A stretch of DNA of 64,000 nucleotides from Penium margaritaceum (GCA_023375785.1 SZWC01001557.1:172933-236932); one strand, 5' to 3'. Shown: positions 23,990 through 36,324, counted from the stretch's first letter. A program made the numbers and translations. Notes: generated by a model from the letters alone, not told the origin.

Positions 23990-25108
23990 CTAGTGCCGCT
24001 GCACTGCAGCTCTGTTCGCTTCCTTGGCCTCCTCTACTTTGGCTGCTACGTCATGTGCCTCTGCAAGACCTACATTTGCACCGTCACCCTGCTGCACCCC
24101 AGCACCGTTGCATTCCGAAGACACTTCGTCAGTGTCAGCATCCACCGGCTCCTCCTCATGGGTGAGGAGCTGGAACCACTCCCCTTGCTTTGGAAAGTCC
24201 ACCATGCCGATGTCACTGCTGCTACTACTGTAGTTCTGCTGCTCTTCGAACTCAATGTCATGGCTTCTGAAGACCTCCTCCTTCCTCACATCGCAGAGCC
24301 GGTATGCCTTGATCATAATATCGTAGCCAAGGAAGAGACACGGCTTGGCACAAGGGTCCAGTTTTCCATCTCGCCGTTGTGCCACCTGCACCATCGCATG
24401 CACCTTGCACCCAAAGACCTTCTGGTGCGCCACACTTGGCTTGCGCCCGTTCCATAGCTTGTGTGGCGTCTTCCAGCCACTCTTCCCCTTCAGCGCCGCT
24501 GTCGGGGTCAGGTTGATGGTGCAGCTTGCCGTATGCACTGCTTCCATCCAGAAGCTCCGCGGCAAGCCAACGTCCACAAGCATTGTCCGCACCATGTTCA
24601 GCAATGTCTGGTTTGCTCGTTCCGCCACGCCATCAGACTATGGAGAGTAGGGAGTTGTGTGCTCCTACTTGATGCCCTGCTGCTTTAGCCACCCACTTCA
24701 GCCCACATACTCTCTGCCGTTATTGATGCGTAGGACTCTGACCTTGCAGCACTTCTGCCTCTCCACAGTGGCCACGTACTCTTTCAGCCAGCCGAGCACC
24801 ATGCCTTTCTGCTGCATGAAGTACAAGTAGAGTTTTCTGCTACAGTCATCAATGAAGATGGCAAAGTGTCGCGCGCCCTCTTTTAACGGCATTTTGAACG
24901 GTCCGCATACATCATTGTGCACAATCTCCAACAGGTCCTGGGCGCGTCCCACGTTCTCGTTGAATGACTTGCGCTTCGCCTTGCCCAAAATGCAAGGCTT
25001 GCACTTTTTGTGTGCTGTTGCATCTGCTACCGCGTCCGCTGCACCGGTGATGTCGAAGTCCCGGGCCATGTCGTGCTTCACCATCTCTTTCACGACTGTG
25101 CATGACAA
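23990..25108 (-). pseudogene. pol: Integrase of Copia-2
   Basis: The first half, 25108-24698, holds the zinc-binding CKPCILGKAKR and the first catalytic Asp in VHNDVCGPF. The second catalytic site reads INNGREY where the family has SDNGGEY, so the Asp is lost to Asn. The second half, 24628-23990, contains AERANQTLLNMVRTML, with the catalytic Glu, and the C-terminal integrase region. A TAG after YSP, where Copia-3 has YSPQSNGV, fits CAG-to-TAG. The enzyme would insert element DNA into the chromosome; the lost Asp and the stops make it inactive. Confidence 0.85.
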
Positions 25109-25248
25109 TTACCCTAGACGTCGGTGCCAAAGCTCCAGATCAGCTCCCCCTCCTTTGGCCAGGTTTACAGTGCGTTCTTACAAATCTGCTACGCCTGTTG
25201 CCGCGGAGATCACCTTTTTCTTCACGATATAGAGACTGCCCTCGCGCT

Positions 25249-26399
25249 TTACCTCCAGCACAACTTTGCCGCCACCGTCCATGCGCACCACTGCGCCTCT
25301 TCTGCAGAAGAGCAACTCATATCCCTCATCGTCAAGCGACTAACACTTAGAATTTCAGCCAGGCCGGGGACATGTTGTACATCACGGATGGCATGCAACA
25401 TCTTCTTACCGTTCATCTCCACCTCCTCCTCAACATCTCCTTGGTCGGCCACAGGCTCAACTTTGTTGTTTGCGACCACCATAGACTTGGCAGATTTGGT
25501 ATAGGTGAGGAAATCCACCTTCTCGACTTGGGTGTGCTCCTCTGCACCGAAATCCAGGCACTGCCTGTTGGCCCCTTTGAGGTTGTGGTTTTTGGTACCG
25601 TTGAGGAGCGCCTTCTCGCCTTTAGCATCCTTGCCGCCGGCCTTCACCTCCTCCAGGCACTCGTGGGCCCAATGACCCTCATTGGGCCGCAATTGCGGCA
25701 CACACCTTTTTTGACGCCCTTCTTGCCGCCACCTTTTCTGCCGCCTCCATTGCCGCCGCTGCCGCCACCACGTATTTTGGTGACCATGGAAGATAAGGAT
25801 GACGAGGCGTCGCCGCCACTCCGACGTTGCACCTCGTTACAAATGTACTCGGCGACTGCGCCATAGGTGAGCTTGTTCTCTGCCCATCCACCAAGGACGG
25901 TAATGAGGGGGCTCCAACTGTCAGATAGAGCCATGAGGAGGGCCATCTCCTGAAGTTGAGAGTCGACCTTCCACCCCACATCATTGCATTGCGAGGCGAG
26001 CGCCTCAACCTACTACATGGCGGCAAGGATGTCCTCGCCCTCCTCGATCCTCACCATTAGAAGCCGCTTCATTGCAAAGGTCCGGTTTGCGAGTGACGTC
26101 GATTGGTGGATGGTGTAGAGCTTTTTCCATGCCTTCGTTGCCGACGTGCAGCCTTGGAAGTAGCCCCGTTGAGTCTTGACAATAGATGACAGCAGGAGCA
26201 TGAGTGCCTCGGTCTTTTTCTTTGCGAATGTCTGCTTCTCCTCGTCTGTCGTAGTCTTCTCGTCGAGCACCTCTGTACCCTTCATCAGGTCAAGTAGCCC
26301 ATTGTGTGTGAGGTGGATCTCAAAGTGCCACCTCCACAGCCCAAATCCAGGGCCACCCACAAACTTTTGGATCAGCTATAATTCCGTCTTCAGCACCAT
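25249..26399 (-). pseudogene. gag: gag and protease of Copia-2
   Basis: The ATG at 26399-26397 opens MVLKTEL and is followed by TAG at 26378-26376, where Copia-3 has a non-stop codon; CAG-to-TAG fits. The Gag core follows (GGPGFGLWRWHFEIH, then GYFQGCTSATKAWKKL). Two adjacent TAG codons at 26015-26010 replace the QQ of AMQQIESL in Copia-3. A Gly-rich stretch leads to a zinc knuckle that begins CRNCG and is frameshifted near 25690. The protease region reads CLDFGAEEHT; the catalytic D-S/T-G is D-F-G here. Confidence 0.85.
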
Positions 26400-26503
26400 G
26401 TTGCGCTTCTGCTCTCCAGGTCGTCAGACGTTGATAGCGAGGTTGTCCAAAACGCTCCTCCTGTGTGTTGTGGAAGTCGTGAACGTTTGGGGCCGGTCAG
26501 GAC

Positions 26504-26521
26504 TGTAGGCCCATAGCCCTT
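26504..26521 (-). other. Primer-binding site of Copia-2 (anticodon-loop type)
   Basis: On the minus strand AAGGGCTATGGGCCTAC follows the LTR end directly. It differs by two transitions from the Copia-3 and Copia-4 site, which matches the anticodon stem-loop of initiator tRNA-Met. Confidence 0.7.
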
Positions 26522-27252
26522 TGTTGGAAAAGTGGTTCCAACATGGCCTGGCCACGTCCTGAGGTTCACAACTCTTTTGAACAGCAGTCTTAGACGAAGT
26601 ATACTCTTTCTGGCTGCCACACACTATGTGAGCATAGTTCTGACGGAATTCAGCAACACCCAAAGTGTGAAGAGCTGGGGATCAATTTTGAGTGGATCTT
26701 TGGACAAAGACCACACCAGCAAAGTTATATTTCTAATCACAAGCTTTATAACGCACCAAACCGTATGCAATTTGGACCACCATAGTACCCAATATGCGAT
26801 TCGGAGTGCATCATTGAGTCTCTGTCCCTACCAGAGCACTAGCATGAGTGACGGGCGCCCGAAGCGCCCTGGACACCAATGAAGCACCAGACCGCCATTC
26901 TGAAGTGCACATAGCTCCAATGAACCATGGGATATTGCTGGTAGCATCCCCCAAGGGACGCCTTGGCCATGGTGTGCGTGGTGGGAGTCGAACTGGTCAC
27001 AGTCGGATAAAGTTTCTGGCCGGTACCAAGTCTGCCGTCCAAACCAGGACAGCCAGCACCACCTCCCAACTTTGATGGACCAGAACTCCCTCAATTCTTA
27101 GCCGATTGCTGCGATGAAAATTGCAGCTGGTCCACCATGTCCTCTAGTTTCTGAAACATCCATCCATATGTACAAACTTGCTCCGTACAAGGATCTGGAG
27201 CCATCGCCCTGTAGAACAATAACTATAGGGCATGCCACGGTAATATTTAACA
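26522..27252 (-). repeat. 5' LTR of Copia-2
   Basis: 731 bp. On the element strand it starts TGTTAAATATTACC at 27252 and ends TTTTCCAACA at 26522. The terminal GTTGGAA / TTCCAAC forms a short inverted repeat. Confidence 0.85.
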
Positions 27253-27280
27253 TCATTGAGGGTGCCATTATAAATGCAGC

Positions 27281-30200
27281 TAGGGTGCAAGCAGGACGCA
27301 CCTAGGGTGCAACTAGGGTACAACTAGTTTACAACTAGGGCTAAGCTAGAGCACAACAATTGCTATCTAGGACAAAAAAGGGGACAACTAGGACGCAACT
27401 AGGACGCAACTATTGTGTAACTAGGGCATCAGTAGGACGCAACAATGGTACCAAAAGGGCGCAACTAGTGCATAAGAATGACGTAACTAGGGTACAATAA
27501 GGATGCAACCAAGTCCTAACTAGGGAGAAAATGTGGTATAACTAGGGTGCAAAAAGGACACAACTAGGTTGCAACTATGGCACAACTAGAGCTCAACTAT
27601 GGGGCATCTAGGGTGTAACTATGACAAAATAGGACGCAACTAGGGCACAACTGGGACGCAAGCACGTTGTAACTAGGTCACAAGTAGGGCACAAGTTGGA
27701 CGCAACTAGGACAATTAAAGGATGCAATTAGGGTACAACTAAGTTGCAACTAGGGTATGACAAGGGCACAAGAAGGTCATAATAAGGGCTCAAGAAAGGT
27801 GCAACTAGGGCGTAACTAGGACATGACTAGAGTGCAAGGACACAAATAGTGCTTAATTAGGGCATAAATAGGATGTAACTATGAGTATGACAAACAAGGG
27901 TACAACTAGAACGCAACTAGGGGATAGCCAGAGAGCAACTAGGATGCAACTATGTCACAACTACGACGCAAGAAGGGTGCAACTAGGGTGCAACTAGGGC
28001 GTAACTAGGGCACAACTAGGACATAACTAGGGTGCAAGAAGGGTGCACCTTGAGCACAACAAGGGTACAACCAGGGTGATACTAGGGCATAGCTTGGACA
28101 CGAGGGCGTACATTTGGTGAACTGGCTTGCAACAAGGGCACAACTTGTAAAAAGGAAGGGTACAACTAGGGCACAACTAGGGCACAACTAGGTTGTAACT
28201 TGGACGCAAATAGAGTGCAAGAAAGACGTAGCTAGGGTGTAACTAGGATGCAAATAAGGTGCACCTTGGACACAAGAAAGGCGTAACTAGGGAGCAACTT
28301 GGAAGCAACTAGGGTACAACTGATGCACAACTAGGATGCAATGGGTATAACTAGGGTCCAACTAGGACGTAACTACGGTGTAACCAGGGTGTAATTAGGA
28401 TGCAAGAAGGGTACAACTAGATCATAACTTTGTCATAAGTAAGGTATAACTAGGGAATAACTGGGGAAAATGAAGGGTGCAACTAGGGCATAACTATGGC
28501 AAACAAGGGCACAAATGGGGTTGAAGTAGGACACAGGAAGGGCTCAATTAGGAAAAAACTAGGGTATAACTATAGCACAAGGACAGAACTGTCGAGCATC
28601 TAGGGCGTAACTAGGTCGCAACGTAGGCACATCTAGGGCACAACAAGGGCGCAACTGGGACGCAACTAAATTACAAGAAGTACACAACTAGGACACAACT
28701 AGGGTGTAACTAAGGTGCAAGTAATGTGCAACTAGCCCCAATAATTCCGCAACTAGGCCACAAGAGTTTTGCAACTAGGCCGCAAATAGTGCGTAACTAG
28801 GACGCAACTAGGACACAAGTAGGACGTAAGAAGGGTGCAACTTTGGCTCAGCTAGTGCATAACTAAGGCGAAAAGAGTATGAAACTAGGATGAATCTAGC
28901 ATATACCAAGTGTGCAACTAGGGTATGACTAGGGTGCTCATAAGGTACGATTGAGGTGGAAATTTGGTGAAATTAGTGTGAAACTGACATAACTAGGTTC
29001 TAACTAAGACGCGACCAGGGTACAACTAGGATGGAAGAAGGGTGCAACAAGGACACAACAAGGGCGTAACTAGGGTGCAACTAGGGTGTAAGGTAGGTAC
29101 AACTAGGGTACAACTAGGGTGCAACTAGGATGTAACTAGGGTCATACTAGGGTATAAGAAGTGTGCATCTAGGGCATAACTAGGTTCCAACTAAGGTGAA
29201 AGAAAGGTACACCTAGGGTACAACTGGGATGCAACTAGGGCGCAGCGAGGACATCACTAGGACGCAAGAAGGACGCATCTAGGACACAACTAGGGTGTAA
29301 CCAGGGTACAACTTGGACACAACTAGGGCAATACTATGGTGAAATAGAGCGGATCTAGGGTACAACTAGGGGACAACTAGGATGTAAGAAGCATGCAACT
29401 AGGGTGCAGCTAGGATGCAAGTAGCATGCAACTAAGGTGTAAGAAGGGCGTAAGAAAATTACACCTAGGGTGCAGCTATGATGTACCTAGGGCGCAACTA
29501 GAGCGCAACCAGGGCGAGACTAGAGTGCAACTAGGAAGTAACTAGGATGTAACTAGGACGTAACTAGGACGCGCGTAGGATACAACTATGGCATAACAAG
29601 TATGTAACTAGGACGCAACTAGGGTACAACTATGGCACAAATAAATGTGCAACTAGGGCACAACTAGGGCCAGACTATGGCAAAAAAGGACACAACAAAG
29701 GCACAACTAGGGTACAAGAAGGGCGTAACTAGGATGCAACCAGGGCAAAACTAGGGTGTAACTAATCCACGATTTTGGCACAAGAAGGGCGTAACTAGGG
29801 TGCAACTAGGGCATGACCTGGGTGCAACTAGGGAACAAGCAGGGTGCAACTAGGACAAAACAAGGATGCTAGAAGGACTCATTTAGGGTGTAACTAGGGC
29901 GTAAATAGACGTGACTATGATGAACTAGGGTCCCATTAGGACACAACTAGGGTGCAAGAAGGGTGCAACTAGGACACAACTAGGACGCAACAAGGGTGCA
30001 ACTATGGTGCAACTACGGTGCAACTAGGGCACTTTTAGGATGTACCCTACAAACTAGGGTAAATCTAGGATGTAACTAGGGCCCAAGAAGGATGAAACTA
30101 GAGCGTAACTATGTCAAAATTAGGCGTAGCTAGGGTACAACTAGGAAGCAACTCAATGAATTTAGGGCGCAAGTAGGACGGAAGAAGGGTAAAACTAAGG

Positions 30201-31546
30201 CGCAATTAGGGCTTAACTAGGGTACAACTAGGGCTTAACTAAAGTGCATGAAGGGCAAAACTTGGACACATTTTTGGCACAAGCAGGGCAACTATGGCAC
30301 AACCAAGGCACATCTGGGCTGCAACAAGGGTGAAACTAGGGTACAACCAGAGCTCAACTAGGATGCAACTAGGGCACAACTAGGACACAACTAGGATGCA
30401 ACTAGGGTACAACTATGACACAACTAGGACACAAGTAGTATGTAACGAGGGTACAACTAGGGAGCAAGTAGGTTGTAACTAGGGCATAGCTAGGGTACAA
30501 CTTTGGTACAACTTGGGTACAACTAGGGTGCAACTAGAGCGTCACTAGGGCACAACTAGGACATAACTATGGCAAACAAGGTTGAAACTAGGGCACAACT
30601 TGGGCAAACAAAGTGCGCAACTAGGGCGCAAGTAGGACATAAGAATCTTGCAACTAGGACACAACTTAGGTACAACCTTGTTACAAGTAGGATACAACTA
30701 GGGTGCAAGAAGGACGGAACTATGGCATAACCAGGATGTTACTTGGTGCATCTAGGATGCAAATAGGTGCAAGAAGGGCGTAGCTAGGAAGAAACTCGGA
30801 CAAAACTAGGATGAATTGAGGGCATAACAAGGGTGAAAGAAGGGTATAACTAGGGCATTACTAGGGCGCAATACCGGCATAAGAAGGGAGCAACTAGGAA
30901 GCGACTAGGGTGTTGTTAGGGTACAACACGGACACAAGAACTGGGTTGTAACTAGGGTGTAACTAGGACACAACACGGGTATAAGAAGGGCACAGTTAGG
31001 GTGCAACAAGGTGCAACTAGGGTGCAAACATGGGACAATGAGGACGTAATTATGGTCGACTAGGGCGTAAATGAGGCATAGCTAAGGCGCATGAAGGAAG
31101 AAACTAGGGTGCAACTAGGGTGCAACCAGGGTGCAACTATGGCGCAACTAGGGTATAACTAGGGCAAAGCGAGGGTCCAGATATGGTGAACTAGGACACA
31201 AAGAGGGTGCAACTAGGGTGCAAAAAAGGTGCGGGTAAAGAGCATCGAGAATGCAACGAGGACACAACTATGGCTCAACTGAGGTGCATGAAGGTTGCAA
31301 CTAGGGTACAACTAGAATGAAACTAGGGTAAAACTAGGGTGCATGGAGGGTGAAACTAGGACACAACTAGGGAGTACCTTGGGTGAAACTAGGGCGTAAT
31401 CAGGATAAAAGAGGGGTACAACAAGGGTGCAACTATGGGACAACCAAGGTACAACTGGAGTCTTAGGGTGAAACTAGGACGCAGCTAGGGTACAACTAAA
31501 GTGTACCAAGGATTTAACTAGGGTGTAACTAGGATGAAACTAGGAT
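27281..31546 (-). repeat. 11-bp minisatellite array, reverse orientation (block 5)
   Basis: This is the same reverse-oriented GCAACTAGGGT monomer between Copia-2 and Copia-3. The last 20 bp before Copia-3 (from about 31531) reappear in front of the 3' LTR of that element. Confidence 0.95.
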
Positions 31547-31551
31547 GCAAG

Positions 31552-32520
31552 TGTTGAAGATTTGCCCCTCTGCATGTCCAAGTGCGACGCCGGGAGGCGC
31601 CGACGAGCCGCCAGAGAGAGAAAATTCTCCGTCGTTGGATCTGGTGACTCGAGGATTGCTCGGATCCTAAAATGGAGGATTGCCCCTAAAAGTTGAAAAG
31701 TTGGAAGTTGTTTCACCTGATTCGGACAAGTAACGAGGGAGGTATGAGCTTCCAAAGTTGGGGTGTGCGCGGCGGCTCTGGGAGTCGGCCGCGGTTCGAC
31801 TGGAGGTGGATAATCCACATGACCGAGAAACAAAAGACCATCTGGAGATTTTGCTCCGGAAGGGCTGCCAAGGCGTCCGGTGAATGATCCGCCGGATGCC
31901 AGTAGTGCAGTTTGTTGCTGAGGGACTTAGCCAAATCTCTGGCTTGGCGTCCGAAACTCAGTAGTACGTTTTGTTACTCGGGGACTTTGTCAAAATTCTG
32001 ACTGCAGGTCCGCGAACAGGTTTCGACCCACATCAATCCCCATCACCAAACTCGATGATTAACTCATCGAAACAGACCCCAAAGGCGCAAGGGGCACCGC
32101 CACTACGTGTAGGGCCATCTGCGCCTCCGGAATTGCATTTTTTTCTGGGTCCTTGATGTGTGAGGGCGCTTCGGCGGGCGACGTGGTGCGCTCCGCCAAC
32201 TGAGCGGCTGGTTTGGGGTGATGCGCTTCAACTAACGTAGCGGGAGCTATGGTTATCCGAATCGCGCACGGTTTGGTGCGTTGGAGAGCTCATGACTAGT
32301 CCTACAAATGTTCAAATCATGTCCATGTCCAAACACTAATGCAAAACCACGTTCTTCCCTTCGCAAAATTGACTGTCTCGCATTTTTCTTCAACTGCCAG
32401 AAACATAGAGTGAGGCGACCGGAAAGCTCACGCTTAGACTCAGAACCACCCGCACAAAACATAGCCGTGAGCACGAAAGACCCGTCGGGCCACGTTGGAA
32501 CCGCACCCCAGTTTCTGACA
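31552..32520 (+). repeat. 5' LTR of Copia-3
   Basis: 969 bp, starts TGTTGAAGATT and ends TTTCTGACA. It contains an imperfect tandem duplication near 31900-32000 (AGTAGTGCAGTTTGTTGCT, then AGTAGTACGTTTTGTTACT). The distal part recurs at 1-530 and 38971-39513. Confidence 0.88.
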
Positions 32521-32537
32521 AAGGGTTATGGGCCCAC
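32521..32537 (+). other. Primer-binding site of Copia-3 (anticodon-loop type)
   Basis: AAGGGTTATGGGCCCAC follows the LTR directly. Its last 15 bases are complementary to GUGGGCCCAUAACCC, the anticodon stem-loop of plant initiator tRNA-Met as I know it, rather than to the tRNA 3' end. The same motif occupies the same place in Copia-4. Confidence 0.75.
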
Positions 32538-32644
32538 GGCCCTGACCGGTCTACAAATCGTTCACGGCATTCGCGGCGGACGACATTGTCATCGGGGAAG
32601 CCATCGCCGTCAAACTCTAAGGTCCCGGTGTTGAAGACTGCACA

Positions 32645-33720
32645 ATGGCACAGACGGAGACACAGCCCATCCAGAAGTATGCGGGCGGCCCTGGCTTTGG
32701 GCTATGGAGGTGGCACTTTAAGATCCATCTCGCGCATAAGGGTGTGCTGCAGGTCATGTTGGGAACCAAAGTCCTCGACGAAGCGACAGCGACGGAAGCG
32801 CAGAAGGAGGCCTTCGCAAAGAAGAACACGGAGGCGCTCATGCTGTTGGTGTCCGAGACGGCTGAGTCACAGTGGGGCTACTTCCAAGGCTGCAAGCTGG
32901 CCGCCGAGGCTTGTCAAAAACTTTGTACCATCCATCAATCCAAGTCGTTGGCGAACAAAATCTTTGCAATGAAGCGACTCATGACGGTGAGAATCAAGGA
33001 GGGAGATGATGTCATCTCCGCCATGCAGCAGATCGAGTCGCTCGCCTCACAATGCAATGACGTGAGATAGAAGATCGACACGCAGCTGTAGGCGATGGCC
33101 CTCCTCATGGCCCTTCCTGATAGTTGGAGCCCTCTCATCGCAGTCTTGGGAGGATGGGCAGAGGACAAGCTCACCTATGGCGCGGTCGCAGAGTACATCT
33201 GCAACGAGGCGTAGCGACGAAGCTGCGGGGAGTCCTCGTCTTCCTCATTGGCCCTCCTCACCAAAACGCGTGGTGGCGGAAGTGGGGGCAAGGGAGGTGG
33301 CGGACATGGCTGCGGCAAGAAGGGCGCCAAGAAGGGTGCGTGCCGCAACTGCGGCAAGGAGGGCCACTGGGCCCGTGAGTGCACCGAGGAGGCAAAGGCC
33401 GGCAGCAAGGACGCCAAAGGCAAGAGTGCGCTCCTCAACGACACTCGGAACCACTACCTCAAGAAGGCTAACCGGCGATGCCTCGACTCCGGAGCCGAAG
33501 AGCACACCTAGGTCGAGAGGGTCGGGTTCATCAACTACACCAAGTCCAACAAGTCCATGGTGGTTGCGAACGACAAGGTCGAGCCAGCGGCTGGCCAAGG
33601 AGACGTGGACGTGGAGGTAGTGGTTGGTGGGAAGGGGGTGCAACGCGTGATCAAGAACGTGCAGCACGTACCTGGCTTGGCTGACATTCTAAGTGTCAGC
33701 CGCCTGACTGACAAGGGGTA
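32645..33720 (+). pseudogene. gag: gag and protease of Copia-3
   Basis: The ATG at 32645 opens MAQTETQPIQKYAGGPGFG, the Gag N-terminus shared with Copia-2 and -4. The single frame is kept up to the nested transposon but is broken by TAG stops at 33068, 33089, 33212 and 33509. Alignment to the sister elements gives Trp or Gln at each. A Gly/Lys-rich basic stretch precedes an intact CCHC zinc knuckle, CRNCGKEGHWAREC, near 33341-33382. The protease site reads CLDSGAEEHT and keeps the catalytic D-S-G. The coding region is interrupted at 33720 by the pogo-like element. Confidence 0.9.
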
Positions 33721-33744
33721 CCCTACTGCGCTTGGATTTCGACG
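33721..33744 (+). repeat. Left terminal inverted repeat of the pogo-like element
   Basis: It starts CCCTACTGCGCTTGGATTTC. It matches the reverse complement of 36299-36322, with two mismatches in the first 22 bases. Confidence 0.88.
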
Positions 33745-34074
33745 ACTGAGATGAGCCATAACTTTTTCGACCAAAAAAATCACTTCTTAATTAATTGGGT
33801 ATATCCTAAATTTCGACGTAAAACAGGACAGGCATACTTTGATTTCGACGATGCGTCGGGGTCATTTTTTTCATTTCGACGAGACCGAACATGGGTGCCG
33901 TTGAACGACCGCTTCCGTCGAGATGTGCAACGGCTGTTTTTCGCGCCATGAGTAGTTTACACAACGGTTACTAGGCGAGCCGCCATGTGCACACACATGT
34001 TCTATAGGCTTGTGCACTCAAACTTTCGTCATGTCATCGGTCTCCTACACCGACGACTGCAATCGACTTTCAGG

Positions 34075-36029
34075 ATGGATCGCTTCTTGACTAAGGTGTC
34101 AGCTGAGGAGAGGATGCGTCGTCTCACCCATGCAACTAGGCAGGGTCCCCCACCCCGTCCCATGCGCGAAGGCCGCATTCAATTCGTTGTTCGTGCGGGT
34201 TCGTCAGGAGGCGCCAGCTCCTCTAGTGTTGTCAAGGACTCGAGCGAAGCACTGGATGGCAGTGCTCAACATGTGCCACCATCCCCTCCTATGCGTGGTG
34301 GCAGCTGCGACACTGCTCCATCTTCCCCTCCTTGACGTCGCAGGTTCACTGCAGCCGAGAAGGGTAAAGTGCCTGCTCCACCCTCTCCACCATCACCATC
34401 ATCCTCCGACGAGGACATCCCACGGCAGCGCCCACGTCGTTCAATCCGCCCGGGCCCACTTGACATCGGCAAGGCTCCGTCTCCTGACGGGAGCACGAGC
34501 GAGCCTCAATCGTCAGATGACTCAACCGACACTGAGTGTCTCGTGCTTTTGGTGAGCCAGAACACCACAAGTGGCTCATCATCAACATCGACGGCTGGGA
34601 AAAAGCGTGGCGCCTATGCAGACTGGTTTGGCAGTGGCCACTTCTTGACGATATTCCGTGCGTTCAAAATGAATCCGTCGGCGTACGCCACAGTGAAGAA
34701 CCCTCGTCGCAGCTTCCGTACCCCAGATGGATACTCCGTCTACGACCGTCTCTCTCCAAGCACAATTCTCTCATGGTTTGAGCCGGGCACAAAAATTGTA
34801 AACAAGCAGTATGAGGCGGCTATTGTTGCTTCTATTGCTGCGATGCCCTCCCCGCCGGTGACCGGAAAAAAAAGAAAGCATGGTTCGGCGGGCAAGCGAG
34901 CGTGGCTGGCGGAGCACCCGACAGTGAAAGAAGAAATCAAGAAGAAGGTAGAAGCGGCCTGTGAAGCAGGCGTGGCTCTGAACTCGAAGGTGATTTGCCA
35001 GGAAATCCGTGGTGTCATAGTGCGGCATGCACCAGACGAACTACAACGCCTCGGTGCACGTGCGTTTGGGAGGCAGTGGGTGTGCAAGTTTGTCATGCGT
35101 GAGCTTGGGTGGGCGTGGCGTGAAAGCACCACTGCTGCACAGAAGCTTCCGCAAGACTTGGAGGACAAGATTTTAATGTTTCATCCCCGATATGCCTGCA
35201 TGGTCACCCTGTACCACATCAAACCTTTCCTCGTACTCAATGCCGACCATACCGGCATCGAACTCCTTCCCTCGGCTGGTCACACGTACGCCCCTCTCGG
35301 CTCCGAGGACATCTCCATCATGGGGATGGACGACAAACGAGCGATCACCGCTCTGGTGACGTCGTCTATGACGGGCGAGCTGCTACCCATGCAGCCGATT
35401 TTTGGCGGGAAGACATCCCGCTGCCTGCCGCAAGGACCACATGCGCAAACACTGGTGGACAACGGATGGCACCTGACCCAGACGGCATGGCACTGGGCGA
35501 ACGGTGACACGACGAAGGACTGGGTGCGCTACATCGTGCTACCATACTACAAGCGCACATGTGTCGCTTTGGGTGTCCGCGAGGGTGAAGCTGACCTGCT
35601 GCTGGTTCTCGATACATGGCGTCCGCACTGTAGTGGGCGTTTCTCGAATGGCTACATGCCAATTTTCCATACATGCGCACTGTCTATGTGCCTCCGAGAT
35701 GCACCGGCAATGCACAGCCAGCGGATGTGGGTCTCATGCATCCTTTTAAGAATAAACTAGAAGAACTGTTCGCAGTGTGGGGAACACATCGTAGCCAGGC
35801 GGGGGGGTCCATGAATGTCGGGATGAAGGAGCTGAAGGAGGCTGCATGTGAGTGGTCTTTTCAGGCGTGGATGTACATGTGTGATGCAGAGCCGATGGTC
35901 AAGAACGCGTGGGCCAAGGCAAACTTTCCTAGGGTGTTTGACCATGCCTTCCAGCGTTTGGCCGCTCCTTATGCAGGGGAATTGCTCTCTTCTAATGACA
36001 CGTACGAGGCCGACGATGAGGTTGTCTGA
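34075..36029 (+). pseudogene. Pogo-like DDE transposase
   Basis: The enzyme would bind the TIRs and cut and paste the element in the nucleus. The frame probably starts at ATG 34075 (MDRFLTKVSAEERM). A TGA at 34333-34335 breaks it; the frame is otherwise continuous to 35760. Residues below are numbered from the ATG at 34369. A Ser/Pro-rich N-terminus is followed by a Lys-rich, CENP-B-like helix-turn-helix region (about 165-260), then the DDE core. The first Asp is in LNADHTGIE (293) and the second in LLVLDTWRPH (415). A frameshift between about 35640 and 35675 moves the third, in GNAQPADVGLMHPFK, to another frame at 35724. Spacing of the last two is about 36-37 residues, ending in Asp, as in pogo/Fot-type enzymes. 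The C-terminus is acidic and ends at 36029. Confidence 0.82.
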
Positions 36030-36298
36030 TTTGTCTTTTTCAACTGTTGAAAAGTAACTTTCTGTGACTCCTCGCTTTCGATCTGACGTCGTCGAAGTTC
36101 TTCAAGTGCCCATTTCTTCTCCGTTTGTCAAAAAAATGGATGGAATGACATTGTAAAGGACGTAGGTGAACCCAGGATACAAAACATGGGGCACAAACTT
36201 TGATTTCGACTATTGCCTAACAGAATTGTTTTGGTAAAACATAAATTTCGATCAAAAAACCATTTTCGATGAATTTCGACCACCCTAATAACAGTTAA

Positions 36299-36322
36299 TA
36301 TCGAAATCAAAGAGCAGTAGGG
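36299..36322 (-). repeat. Right terminal inverted repeat of the pogo-like element
   Basis: It ends GAGCAGTAGGG, followed by TA and then the resumed copia reading frame (TACGAGGTGCTCTTC). Confidence 0.88.
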
Positions 36323-36324
36323 TA

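Larger units (their letters stand above)
21515..27252 (-). mobile_element. Copia-2: decayed Ty1/copia element, minus strand
   Basis: Two related LTRs (21515-22228 and 26522-27252, roughly 85% identical by eye) bracket recognisable gag, protease, integrase, reverse transcriptase and RNase H in the correct order on the minus strand. The Gag and Pol sequences are of the same lineage as Copia-3 and Copia-4. Stops and frameshifts are scattered throughout. The expected 5-bp target duplication is not visible (CTTAT on the left, TCATT on the right). Either it has decayed or the two LTRs come from recombined insertions. Confidence 0.9.
33721..36322 (+). mobile_element. Pogo-like (Tc1/mariner superfamily) DNA transposon nested in Copia-3
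   Basis: Terminal inverted repeats of about 22-24 bp begin CCCTACTGC on both sides (left 33721-33744, right 36299-36322, two mismatches in the first 22). They are flanked by TA duplications at 33719-33720 and 36323-36324. Removing the insert restores a continuous copia frame across the site. ATTTCGA-type motifs recur just inside both ends and could be transposase sites. Inside is one gene for a DDE-type transposase with two lesions. The GTAC next to the TIRs is itself palindromic, so a 4-bp duplication cannot be excluded by sequence alone; the transposase class favours TA. Confidence 0.88.

Noticed and set aside
21510-27257. Target duplication for Copia-2
   Set aside because: The flanking 5-mers are CTTAT and TCATT, which do not match; no shifted alternative was convincing.
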